Shown: piece by piece, positions 19,401 to 29,029 of the stretch
Layout of the letters: each line of letters opens with the position of its first letter
Position numbering within the stretch: the stretch's first letter is position 1
Made by a program: the position numbers and the translations under genes
Assembly: GCA_021234155.1 (NCBI GenBank)
Contig: JAJEKV010000018.1
Span: forward strand, 21,129,252 to 21,193,251
From: Isoetes taiwanensis
Lineage: Eukaryota > Streptophyta > Lycopodiopsida > Isoetales > Isoetaceae
Direction: 5' to 3'
DNA: 64,000 nt
Notes under the pieces: generated by a model
What the model was told of the DNA's origin: nothing
The model's database searches: none
What the model saw: only the letters and a program-made list of their open reading frames with translations

Positions 19401-20275
19401 GTAAGTCAACAATTGAAGTCAACAATCAATTTACACTAGCTAATTATAACTAAAATTACTAAACAAGTGCCAAGACAACATAATATGATTGGTGTCCAAA
19501 AAAGAATGGCCATTTCAGGACATTATTAGAATTATTAGAAAATAAAATTATGGTCATTACGAGGTAATTATTCGTATCCTACCAAATCATTACGATTAAG
19601 ATACTAATGGTACGAAATCCTAAAATCGAGCCTCACTTAAATTAATTTCATGCCGAAACTTTTATAGGTTATGGTCGTGGAGGGAGAAGCATCGGCCCAA
19701 TTCTCCCAAACGGGAATGCCGAAGCTTATTTACCCCTCCCCCGCTCCGCTTCCCGCCTCGGCCCTTCCAAGCGCCCGGCCCCACTTCCTTCCTTGCCTTT
19801 GCGAGCTCTTCGCGAAGTTATGGCATAGGTTCTTGATAATTCCTTTGCATGAGCCCAAAGAAGATCCCGAATACAAGCAGCTGTTCTTGATTCCAGCAGC
19901 TCAATACTCTCTTTAGTCTTGAAAGCCCGAAAGCAGCCCGAATACAGCAGAGTCCGATTCCAAAGCTCTGAATACTCTCTTTCCGAGCTTTAAGAAGAGG
20001 TGGATTTTTCGAATTGGATTCCTCGACGCGGGATTCTTCCGAGGAGCAGTAGTATGATTCAAGATGAGGTCCGGAGCTAACTGGAGACAAACTGAAGAAG
20101 AAGAAGACCGGACCCGTTTAAGAAGAAGAATTTTTTGAATTTCAAAATTGGCTAGAGAGTAAGTCGCATGCAATATCATTTTTTGCTTTCTTTCCCATAG
20201 AGCTTTCTAACTTTCCGAACTTTTCTTACGTGATGAAGCTTGAAGTCCCTAAGCAATCTCATGAAGACATGTTTT
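19401..20275. other. Unassigned segment of the composite element, copy 1
   Basis: An AT-rich part (19,430-19,660) is followed by a GC-richer part with related blocks (GAATACTCTCTTT near 19,900 and 19,970). Open frames on both strands are short and show no motif. The counterpart is 42,095-42,950. Confidence 0.4.
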
Positions 20276-20277
20276 GC

Positions 20278-20303
20278 TTTTTTTTTTTTTTTTTTTTTTT
20301 TTT
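20278..20303. repeat. Poly(T) tract, copy 1
   Basis: A run of about 26 T. The second copy at 42,952-42,983 is longer (about 31 T). It could be the poly(A) end of a reverse-strand retroposed segment, but no source is recognised to its right. Confidence 0.85.
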
Positions 20304-20319
20304 GATCAAGTTCTTCTAA

Positions 20320-20890
20320 ATGTGCCTTTTGTGCCTTTGTAATTTTTTAAAACAGATGCTATAGGCAGTAGTGCCTTTCTTTGTAATGGCCTTAGTGCCC
20401 TTCTTTGTAATGACCCTTTCGTGGAAACAGCCTTAGTGCCTTTGAAATGTAATGGTCGTGGACGAATTTTTCCGTAACACGTGCCTTAGTGCCTATTGTA
20501 ATATATGATGGCCTTGTGCCGCTTTTGAAAAATTTCTGGTTTTGTTTTCTCGCTTTAATCAATTGGTTTTGTAATACCTTTTTATTATGCCTTGCTTTAA
20601 TCCGTGCCTTGTGCCTTTTGTTTAATCCAGCCTTAGTGCCTTTAATTGTAATGGCCTTAGGCCGATCAGAATCCGTGCCTTGTGCCTTCTCGAATCCAGC
20701 CTTAGTGCCTTCTTTAATGTGGATGATGGCCTTGTGCCTTTCTCAAAATTTGTGGTTTTGTTATACCTTGTGCCTTGTGTAAATTTGTCCCTTGTGTCTT
20801 TTTCTAATTCTGTTGTACTTACATGTTTTACCTTGGTTTTGTTATACCTTGTACTTGGATGTTTTACCTTGTAAATTGGCCTTAGTGCCC
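20320..20890. repeat. CCTTAGTGCCTTT minisatellite, copy 1
   Basis: At least fifteen irregular repeats of GCCTTAGTGCCTTT and GCCTTGTGCCTTT, separated by GTAATGGCC or TTTTGTTATACCTTG. It spans the region without a gene. Hydrophobic open frames here (for example 20,489-20,782) are repeat artefacts. The counterpart is 43,015-43,585. Confidence 0.88.
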
Positions 20891-20894
20891 CACT

Positions 20895-21339
20895 CAGATA
20901 CCAAGCAATTTAAAATACTATGAAACACCAACAATTGAAATTGATTGAAATTTGAAATTTGATGGAAATTGGCTCGGGTTCAAAAGAAATAGAGTTCAAA
21001 AAGAAACCAAAAAAGAAAACACGTAATTCCCCGAAGCAAAAGTTAGTGGCCTTGCAAGAATCTTTGCACAAAGTAGCTTAATGAATTTTGGCCTCATATC
21101 AATTCAGTGGACCTAATTTGGGATCCATATATTGCTGTCACCAAAATCACCAAGATACTATCAGAATCGAGAGCCATTCCATTTTCCGAATCGGTCAAAA
21201 TGGTCAATGCCCCCGGCCGATTATGGTGAAATCGGGTGAAAGCCGTGGTGAAAGATGTGGTGAAAATCGTGGTGATACAAACGTTGTTTTTATATTTCAA
21301 ATGGAGAAAAATACATATGGAAATCTATCATACCCGTAG
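20895..21339. other. Short unassigned segment, copy 1
   Basis: A forward frame rich in Lys (KKKTRNSPKQKLVALQESLH near 21,010-21,080) is too short to assign. A GTGGTGAAA repeat (GGTGAAAGCCGTGGTGAAAG and similar) lies at 21,227-21,275. Confidence 0.35.
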
Positions 21340-22250
21340 AATAGTTCATACATCTTATGCAATGAAGTATGCGTAAAAAATCGTGGAAAACTATAACCCC
21401 GAAATGCTTTGAAGAGGTTAATGATGACATACGCTATCGGACCTCAATCAGATCCCGTGATTGTGAGATCTCAGAACTCTTCTTCTTCCAAGTATGTTCA
21501 AGATTTCATCAAGTGTTTCTCACTGAATAGTTGGTGTAATCCAAAGAACACTAAAACATGAGCTTCTCGCTTCGCGCCCCACTTATGATCTGATTCACAA
21601 AGTATTGTCTCGTGTTGTTGTGTCTCCATGCATCCGTAAGCACTTTTTAATGGCTGAAGCATGGATCATTTCCTCAAGCATGGAGAGAGCCGAGAACTCA
21701 TCCTCGAATCATACACCACCCCCCAGAGCCCTGCCGCCGCACCGCATCTGTTAAGTCTCCCCGACCGCAACTGTAAAACAACATCATTAGTAATAAGAAA
21801 GGCAACCGCTTATCACCGCCTTTGGCTTCTAATTCTTTAAGCCCATCAGGAATTAACCTATGTTTTAAGCCTAGAATACCTCGAATTCATGGGTCCTCCG
21901 CCTCTAATATCCGCCTGCTGTTCGGGTTTATTTGCTCCAAGATAGGTCCCGCCAGATGCGTGAACGTGATTTGAACTGGGCGAAATTGTTTGTGCCCGTG
22001 TTCTCCTTCTGTTTTCTTCCGCCATAGTCGGATCGGGATAAACTAATGTCCGCGATGCAAAACTAGATTTAGGGTTTCCCTCCAATCTTTCCCCGCACAG
22101 CCAGCCGCTTGAATGATTGACCTTGCATTTGATGTGACAGATTTCCAATGGTGGGTTTCATCATGTGTTTCTCTCGTCCCATTCCGCTCATCCTTAATGT
22201 GATTTTTCTCAGGTGTCACTTTCACCCCTCGCCAATTAAACAAGAAAGAT
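21340..22250 (-). pseudogene. Unrecognised reverse-strand coding region, copy 1
   Basis: Reverse-strand frames give coherent pieces: ETHHWKSVTSNARSIIQAAG and KDWRETLNLVLHRGH (22,243-22,043), then GLKHRLIPDGLKELEAK (21,850), and near 21,700-21,420 sequence matching the second copy's MLEEMIHASAIKKVL. No domain is recognised; frames are broken several times. It lies on the same strand as the transposase and could be a second gene of the element. Confidence 0.35.
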
Positions 22251-22379
22251 TGAAGAGTGAAGATTTATATTAAACATATAAAATGATTACATAAGGTTAC
22301 ATTTCAGATTACAAGCGAGGATTTGTATTAAACATTTCAGATTACATGAGAAACAAAACTTTTATATACACTTGCTTTC

Positions 22380-23190
22380 ATTCATGTGGGTCTATCAAAA
22401 GAAATGGGTCCAGCCCTTCGTCATCTTCTATGATCACCAAATCTGGCCACACCGGTCGCCTTCCCAAATTTATCTCCGCTCCACTCGAGGGAAAGCAAAA
22501 AAAACCATAATGGTGGAGTGTTACCAAACGTAATAGCAGCTTCTCCATGTCCATCCCGCAAGGCCTTGTGATGATAGTACATATCCCCGAAGTGAAGGAA
22601 TTGGTCCCTCAGAAACAACCTATCATAACAAAAGAGGAACATGTCTAGCGTAAAGGCTTGGTAGCCATTAAGCGTAAAAAGGTCTCAACCTTTGCGCATC
22701 CCGGTCAATAGTATGAGGAGTGGGCCAAAGATGCCGGTGTGTAAAAAATTTCGAGGAGGAGTAAGTTGAGAGGTCTCTCGAGTCTGTGGTGTACAATTCA
22801 ACCTCCCCGTGAGAGTTTTCAGCATTTGCGGGTCATATTCTCATCCAGGTGAATAGAGTAATTTCGCTGTTCGAGCATGTCCATCCATTCTCGCATGGCT
22901 GAAAATGGGACAAGACGCCTAGGTATTATGGGCTCTTCTTCTCGGGTCACATTGTCCCATTCCGCACTCCATCGCTTTTGCAAAAGATCCAAGAGGTGAA
23001 GTTGGCCATGTCCGCTGAAGTAGCCGCTTGTAAGTCGTAGGACCGTAAACCGCTTCCCACCCAATCAGAATCAGAACCCGCCCGCCTCCCGGAACCGCCG
23101 TAATAAAATCAGAACTCCCTGGCCGGGAGCAAGAAGAATGGCATCTCGGCCTTTTGGGTTGCCCGAGGTCATTAATTTTCGCCATCCCAT
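22380..23190 (-). pseudogene. Unrecognised reverse-strand gene ending FLLIDPHE, copy 1
   Basis: Pieces include WSAEWDNVTREEEPIIPRRL, PFSAMREWMDMLEQRNYSIH and, after frame changes, FLFCYDRLFLRDQFLHFGDM and YYHHKALRDGHGEA, ending near 22,385. The second copy (45,056-45,880) retains the last 142 codons as one frame. No family is recognised. Confidence 0.4.
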
Positions 23191-23334
23191 AATGATTTTC
23201 GAAAGTGCACTACCGCCACCCAAAGGATGATGAGAGGAATTGATGGGACCCAGAGAATTTAAGGAAAAGGAAAGCATTTCAAGAGAAAAGTCGTTCGAAG
23301 GATCTATCGTATCTCGGGAGAAGAGACAGAAAAG

Positions 23335-23440
23335 TGAAACACGTGGTGAAACATGTAGTGAACACATGTGTCACCACATGGTGAAACACATGTGGTGAAA
23401 CACATGTGGTGAAACCCCGTGGTGAAACATGTGGTGAAAC
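23335..23440. repeat. GTGGTGAAACA minisatellite, copy 1
   Basis: Seven or more units of (CA)TGTGGTGAAACACA between the two reverse-strand coding regions. It shares the GTGGTG core with the other arrays in this element. The counterpart is 46,022-46,130. Confidence 0.85.
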
Positions 23441-23642
23441 GGGGCATGTTACATCGTGGACATCAAAAGACAATTACATATTACATCGAAGGCAAACATA
23501 TTACATTGAAACAAGGGACATCAAAATACAATTGAGCATGGAATTGAGTTTTTTATATTATTCCCAAACAAGGCAAGACACAACAACATATTCAAAATTT
23601 CGAATCATTTCCTAACCTCAGAAGAATGTGTTCAGCTATTCT

Positions 23643-25540
23643 TCATCGACATGCTATCTTCATCGATAAAACCTCGGGCAAGTTTTCTAGAATCTTTTCC
23701 TCATCTGCCGGGTCTAGCCTCAGTAAACAGCTCGAAAGCACCTTTCTTGATCTGCACGCATGGGAACTCGAATAGCACAAATTTGAGTAGAGAATACAAG
23801 TGACTTTGGCTCGCTTTGTCAACAACTCATACATCACCTTTGACCGAGGCTTCTTTCTATAGTAAATGCCCTCCACAAACGGTTTCACCTCTCATAAACA
23901 AGTTTCCGTTATGCTTGAAGTCATTTTCAACTTCAAATTTTGGCTTGGTGCATAGCAACATCCAAAATACGTAATCCTCCTCGTTCCCTTTAGGTGCAAA
24001 GAATCCAAAGTCGCCTCCTTCTCTAAGTGCTTCGCAAGTACATTTGCCAAGGTTGAGTATAGTGGCCTGGTAGACTTACGGTCTCTTCCACATCCGCATG
24101 AACATTGGAGGATGGTTCAACGACTACAAGGTCCCATTCATCTACATACAATTTGTTCTCACACATGTCCCATTTTCCATCCAAACAATTGCCGCGAAAA
24201 ACATGATAGCTTTTCTCGGTATGTAGTTGTGTTGGATTTCCGTCCGGTCAATCCATGGACTGAATGAATTTGCCCGGGTTTCTCGGAATTGTCTCTCGCA
24301 CCCCAAGCCTTTTTCCCCGTTGATATCCTCGTGTTTTATTTCCCGTAAGTATCTCCGAACTTTTCTTCCATTTTCAGTCCACTCGGATGTACCACATTGA
24401 AATTGTTTCTCCGCAATTTTCACCACATCATGGGCATTATCTAGTTTAATGTCGATGTTTAAGCCGTAGACCTCGTGATCCATCTTTTTCAATTCTCGGC
24501 CGCCTTCCCATCATGTTCACCTTTTCCATGGTTTGATCCAAAGAAGTTCCACATCATGTTGACCTCTCAGATCACAACCGTATCTTCCAACAAAATAAAA
24601 TGATCCGGGTCGCTTTGAATTGTGATGCAACACCATCTGAAAATACATAGTGTTATTTGGGGACATTGCCTTTCTGCTTTAAGTACTCAAAATGTTTCAT
24701 AAAACAATGTTGAACAAAAAGTGTGTCATGTTCCCTATCATCCGACACATAGTAGTGTGTTTCTTTCTCAATAGTGTGCTGTCTCTGGATCAACCCGATA
24801 GGTTATTTGAACAAATATAGTTATCCGGGTTGTTGACCCAAATACATGGACCCAACTTCATTCTCGCTCCTTAAAAGTATAATTCTCGCTAAGTCAACCA
24901 CGGATAGGTAAGCATCTCCGTGCAAGTTATCAAGGAGTTCTTTGTACCGGCCGGCCTACCGCCACTTATATCTGAAGTTGTGTAAAGGAAATTTTGGAAG
25001 CTTCTCCAACATTTTGTTCACTGGAAGACTTGCAGTTTCATTGTGTTGGTGAACTAGCTTAGACTTCTTGCTGCCATCTCTGAATACAATTTTTTCATAG
25101 TCTAGGTATTCCCACTTCACCATGCCACTATCACTAGATTGTTCATGTGGGCGATAGGGAACTTCTTAATCCCACACTCTTTTACACTCACCCGTAATGC
25201 ATTCCCTCTTATGGTAAGGTTGGAAGCTAGTAGTTTTTCACATAAAATTCCCCGCCACGGACTTTTGTGCTACTTATTTTGTATTCGACGACTGCATTCA
25301 CCATATATGTCTCCGACCCTTAAAGTTGACAAGTGTACAAAAGCCTTTTGGGTGCTTAGTTCTCATACTATTGAAGCCATCTATTAGCATCTCAGATCCT
25401 AACATGGTATATACAAAGAAGAACTATTGAAGTCCTTTAATTTTACAACAAACCATGGTTTCAAATTTTTCAAACATCCCTCTGCTTGATCATAACACTA
25501 GGATGTTCCGCCTTGAATTTCCCGAACAATTGCAAACCGC
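23643..25540 (-). pseudogene. Transposase-like protein, SDGxxSQFK and HGKGxHDG signatures, copy 1
   Basis: Reverse strand. The Cys-rich part is near 25,200 (broken here). Then come KFPLHNF-type sequence, YVFSDGVASQFKA (24,650-24,610), and MWNFFGSNHGKGEHDGKAAE (24,560-24,505). The open frame 24,492-24,142 follows with GLNIDIKLDNAHDVVKIAEK and NGRKVRRYLREIKHEDINGE. The C-terminus has FWMLLCTKPKFEVENDF and KKPRSKVMYELLTKRAKVT, stop at 23,643. I recall plant and algal transposase-like proteins with the same order (SDG..QFK, FFGSGHGKG.HDGAGA, CTxPK); the conserved Asp/His/Asp suggest an RNase-H-fold DDE-type catalytic core. The N-terminal HTH part is absent: sequence breaks at about 25,540 beside the CACCACACTAGG array. 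Frame breaks are frequent; the HGKG motif is in frame in this copy but shifted in the other. Confidence 0.6.
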
Positions 25541-25572
25541 AAGGAAGATAACAAGGTGATCAAAGATATTTA

Positions 25573-25735
25573 TTTGCGGGGATTCAAGAGATATACCGGG
25601 ACATTGCACAGGGGGTTTTTTTTACCATTTCGTATTTGTATACTTACTATTAGGGGGTTTTCCATTATCCGGGCATACTTTAGGGGGTTAAAGGCTTCAA
25701 AGCATATAGGGATTTTTGGGCATATGTCCATCTTT
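25573..25735. other. Sequence present only in copy 1
   Basis: About 160 bases with three AGGGGGTT blocks separate the transposase from the CACCACACTAGG array here. In the second copy the corresponding gap is much shorter and different (48,243-48,260). It is an insertion in copy 1, a deletion in copy 2, or an assembly difference. Confidence 0.6.
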
Positions 25736-25744
25736 ACACATCCT

Positions 25745-26220
25745 TATTCACCACACTAGGCACCACATAGCATATATTATTCATAATTTATTCACCACAC
25801 TCATATATTATATAATTTATATTTTTCACCACACTAGGCACCACATAGCATATATTATGACATTCATCTTACACCTCGTTATTCACCACACTAGGCAACC
25901 ACATAGAATATATTACAAAGATTTATTTTACACCATATTTTTTCACCACACTAGGCACCACACTAGGCACACTAGGCACACCATGTTATTCACCACACTA
26001 GGGACCACATAGCATATATTACAAAGATTTATTTTACACCATGTTATTCACCACACTAGGCACCACAAAGCGTGATATATTTAGAGCACTTATTTTACAC
26101 CATATTTTTCACCACACTAGGCACCACATAGCATATATTACAAAGATGTATTTTACACCATGTTATTCACCACACTAGGCACCACAAAGCATATATTGAC
26201 AAAGATTTATTTCACACCAC
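25745..26220. repeat. CACCACACTAGGCACCACATAG tandem array, copy 1
   Basis: About eight units of roughly 60 bases: TTATTCACCACACTAGG, CACCACATAGCATATATTA, then CAAAGATTTATTTTACACCA. One unit is locally expanded to three CACTAGGCACCA copies. The CACCAC core is the reverse complement of the GTGGTG core elsewhere in the element. The counterpart is 48,255-48,790. Confidence 0.92.
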
Positions 26221-26296
26221 ACGCTCCTCACCACAAAGAACCACATATCACAAGCAATCACTAACCACATACCACATTAACAATAAAAATGTGGTG

Positions 26297-27775
26297 AAGA
26301 TGAAGATACTTTATGATAAAGTTTTGGTACAATTTATCATCCCCCTACATTCAAGAATGCGCAGATGTGGTAGAAAGTAATATTGAGGAAGCAAGGGTGC
26401 CCATTGTCGCCCACACTATTTGGCCTATTCATAGACCAACCGCAGTTTGGATATCCTAATATATGGGGACCCCATTGTTTAGATGTATGGTTCTGTTGTT
26501 CTTATATGTCGATGATGTTGTTCTTCTTTCCCGCTCGCTGGAAGGCATGCGAAGCATTTAGATGCGCCGGGCACATTTCTGCGGAACGTAAAAGTATGAG
26601 GGTAAATATGTCAAAGACTAAGATGATGGTATTTGGGACAAATAAAGTAGATCATCTTAAATTCCTCTATTATGGAGAACCCGGTGGAAATTGTCACCTC
26701 ATATAAGTATCTAGGGATACATGTGGACAAGGGCATAGCTGGAACTCATTGCTGAGCATAGAGTAAATGGAGGCCTGAAAGCACTATATAGCATGCAACA
26801 GAAAAGTGGAAAAAGTAAATATGGGACTTTAGCCCGGTTTACATTATATCGAAAGTGCTGGTCCAAATAGTTTTGCTCTATGTGTGTGAAGTATGGGGGC
26901 CTGGATTATTTGTAGAATCCCTCGAAAAGGTTGAGAAAGTGCGTAAGAAGTTCTTGAGAACGTAATTGGGTACTAAAGCTCAAACCCATATGATATGTCG
27001 CTTGTAGAGTGTGGCATGATGCCACTAGAGGTCAAGCCCCATGTAGAACGCTATATATCTCTAAGTTGCTATTTGATATGCCGTAAGATAGCTTACCAAG
27101 GCTAGCATTAGAAGAAACAAGAGACAAGGGATGGTACTCATATATTAGGGAATGGATGAGGAAGTGGGGATGGACATTCATGGTATAATGGAGAATAAGG
27201 GCAATCTAAGAGAGTGGGTGCATGAGCACCCTCATTAGAAGAAACCGGAGAGTCCCGAGACAAAAAACATTTCTATAGACAAGATATAAATCCCACTCTC
27301 CAAGAGGCCAAATACCTCAAGGAAGGTGTGTCTTTTGGCTTTTATTGCATGATAAGGTGGATGCGCTTTAGCTCCCATAGGCTTGGGGTTGAAGTAGGAC
27401 GCTGGAGTAATATTCCCCATGAATTGAGATTTTGCAAAGTATGCAATATGGGAGAAGTAGAAGATGAATTACATGTCATCGTAAGGTGCCCCGCCATACT
27501 GTGGATTCGAGATAAGTACAAGATCCATTCAAACTCTTTGTCGGAATTTTTGATATGCTTGGACATCACATTGGGAAATACTTGAAGGAAATATTGATAC
27601 AGAGAACAGTTAATGAGTATTAAACGATTGTAATGTTATACATGATGAGAGATGGGAAGAGTCTAATGCATTCTTGTTAAGATGCATTAGAGGATATCTT
27701 TTATAACGTTGAATATGTATATTGATCGCCTCATAGACCGGGTGATCTACGAGACGTAATAAATACAACATTTCA

Positions 27776-27781
<6 letters not shown>
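26297..27781 (+). pseudogene. LINE-A: 5'-truncated LINE, RT second half and C-terminus, copy 1
   Basis: Starts abruptly inside RT (KMKILYDKVLVQ), then QGCPLSPTLFGLFIDQ, a damaged YADD region, MSKTKMMVFGTNKVDHLKFL and a C-terminal Cys/His motif FCKVCNMGEVEDELHVIVRC (CX2C...HX4C). The 3' end reads GAGACGTAATAAATACAACATTTCATTTCA and runs straight into (TC)n. Frameshifts are present throughout. The second copy is at 48,851-50,356. Confidence 0.85.

Positions 27782-27841
<60 letters not shown>
27782..27841. repeat. (TC)n tail of LINE-A, copy 1
   Basis: A pure TC tract of about 60 bases, directly after LINE-A and directly before LINE-B. The second copy is longer, about 100 bases at 50,356-50,455. 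Confidence 0.97.
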
Positions 27842-27848
<7 letters not shown>

Positions 27849-28204
27849 CCTGTGAACTATGAGATGCTGCAAAGTATGCGGCAAAGATGAGATAGAAGAC
27901 GAAGACCATGTCATACTTAAGTGTCCAGCCTATAGTATAATACGAGACAGATATGGCATCAACGTGCCTGATTTACATACCTTTTTTGGATTGGAAGGAA
28001 ATAGAATTGGATCCTTTTTAATTTAGACTCTACAGCATAGAGAGAGTTGTACTAAAAATGTAAATACCCTAATAGAAGAAGAGGATGCATTGAGTGAGAG
28101 TGAGGAATTGGATGAGGAATTGGAAACTCATCTAATTTTTTATGACTATGATGTATAATAATGTCGTCTTATAGGCCTGGGAGGCCTCCCAAAAGACGTA
28201 ATAC

Positions 28205-28208
<4 letters not shown>
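27842..28208 (+). pseudogene. LINE-B: 3'-terminal fragment of a second LINE, copy 1
   Basis: One frame reads [20 protein letters not shown] and KCPAYSIIRDRYGINVPDLH, the LINE C-terminal CX2C...HX4C motif, then ELDEELETHLIFYDYDV before the stop. The 3'UTR is about 50 bases and ends GACGTAATACACTTC, then (TC)n. Only the last about 110 codons are present. Confidence 0.8.

Positions 28209-28266
<58 letters not shown>
28209..28266. repeat. (TC)n tail of LINE-B, copy 1
   Basis: About 58 bases of TC between LINE-B and the 5' end of LINE-C. The second copy is about 150 bases (50,817-50,967). Confidence 0.97.
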
Positions 28267-28269
<3 letters not shown>

Positions 28270-28298
28270 TTCTCGCTTTTTCAGATTTCGTATCTCTT

Positions 28299-29004
28299 AT
28301 GGCCATCCCTAAGGGACCCTAAGTGGCTTAAGAAGAAGGTGAACTGGATGGGGAACCCTCGGACCATGCTGAGGAAGATATATCGCTGGGAACAATCTGG
28401 AGAGAGATCACGGCATTTCGGCAGGAATCGGCAAAGAGGGAAGAAAAATTGATGCTGGAAATTAAGACTCTTAGGGCAGAAAATGAAGTGCTGAGATCGG
28501 GCTTACAGCAGATTAGAGGAGAGTTGGATACGGTGAAATCAGAGATTAAAGATCTGCAGGCAAATCTTGATGAAGATGAAGAATCAGACCATGGAGCAGC
28601 AGAGCTATTAGAACTGAAACAGAATTTTGAGAATTATGTGGAAACCCCAAGAAAGGAAGCAAAGGGCATTGAACATTCGCATTGTGGGCTTGACTGAAAA
28701 TCAGAATGAAGACACGAAGTCTGTAGTCTCCAAATTCTTTGAAGAGGACATGCAGGTGATGGGAATTATTTCGAATTGGTAAAAAGGAACAGGGCACGAG
28801 GCATGTTTTGGTGAAGTTTGCAATCATGAAGACCGTTTCCAAGTGCTTAAGCAGCGGCATACTCTAAAAGGTAAGTTTGTGTGGGTAAATGATGATTTGA
28901 CAAAGGAGCAATTACAGGAGAAAAAACAAGAGATGGCGGTTCAAAGAAGCGAAAACCAACAATCGAAGGTGAAATGGTTTAAGGGAAGAGCAATAATTGA
29001 ATAG
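28299..29004 (+). pseudogene. LINE-C ORF1 protein, copy 1
   Basis: ATG at 28,299 (MAIPKGP), then a long coiled coil (LEIKTLRAENEVLRSGLQQI, RGELDTVKSEIKDLQANLDE) and an RRM-like part in another frame (NIRIVGLTENQNEDTKSVVS, FVWVNDDLTKEQLQEKK), ending IIE-stop at 29,002-29,004. The layout (coiled coil, RRM, C-terminal domain) is that of LINE ORF1 nucleic-acid chaperones. Frameshifts lie near 28,340, 28,645 and 28,770. Confidence 0.8.
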
Positions 29005-29029
29005 GTACTTATGAGGAGGACTTCGTGAT

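Larger units (their letters stand above)
13196..26296. mobile_element. 13-kb composite DNA element with transposase and captured multi-exon gene, copy 1
   Basis: The left edge reads CACCACATTTTT at 13,196 and the right edge AAAAATGTGGTG ends at 26,296, a 12-bp inverted terminal match. No target duplication was found, so the boundaries are tentative. Inside are a forward-strand multi-exon gene (14,834-18,405), reverse-strand coding regions (about 21,340-23,190), a reverse-strand transposase (23,643-25,540) and at least five minisatellites with a GTGGTG/CACCAC core. The transposase and terminal match suggest a DNA transposon that has captured host exons. An alternative is a chance nest of several elements. 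The same order and content recur at 35,904-48,850, as part of the tandem duplication. Confidence 0.4.

Noticed and set aside
18592-19412. 200-residue and similar frames with DSPHDSPNAPHD repeats, also at 41,306-41,889
   Set aside because: Follows from a minisatellite whose unit is nearly a multiple of three; no start, domain or non-repeat part supports a gene.
20278-20303. Poly(T) as the end of a processed pseudogene
   Set aside because: No coding sequence or target duplication was found beside it; it may be simple slippage.
25745-26220. CRISPR-like array because of regular 60-base direct repeats
   Set aside because: Units are contiguous without unique spacers, and the context is a plant transposon.
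28449-28860. Reverse-strand ORF of 104 codons (28,860-28,546; 51,564-51,250) identical in both units
   Set aside because: Antisense shadow of the LINE ORF1 coiled-coil and RRM region; conserved only because the DNA is duplicated.
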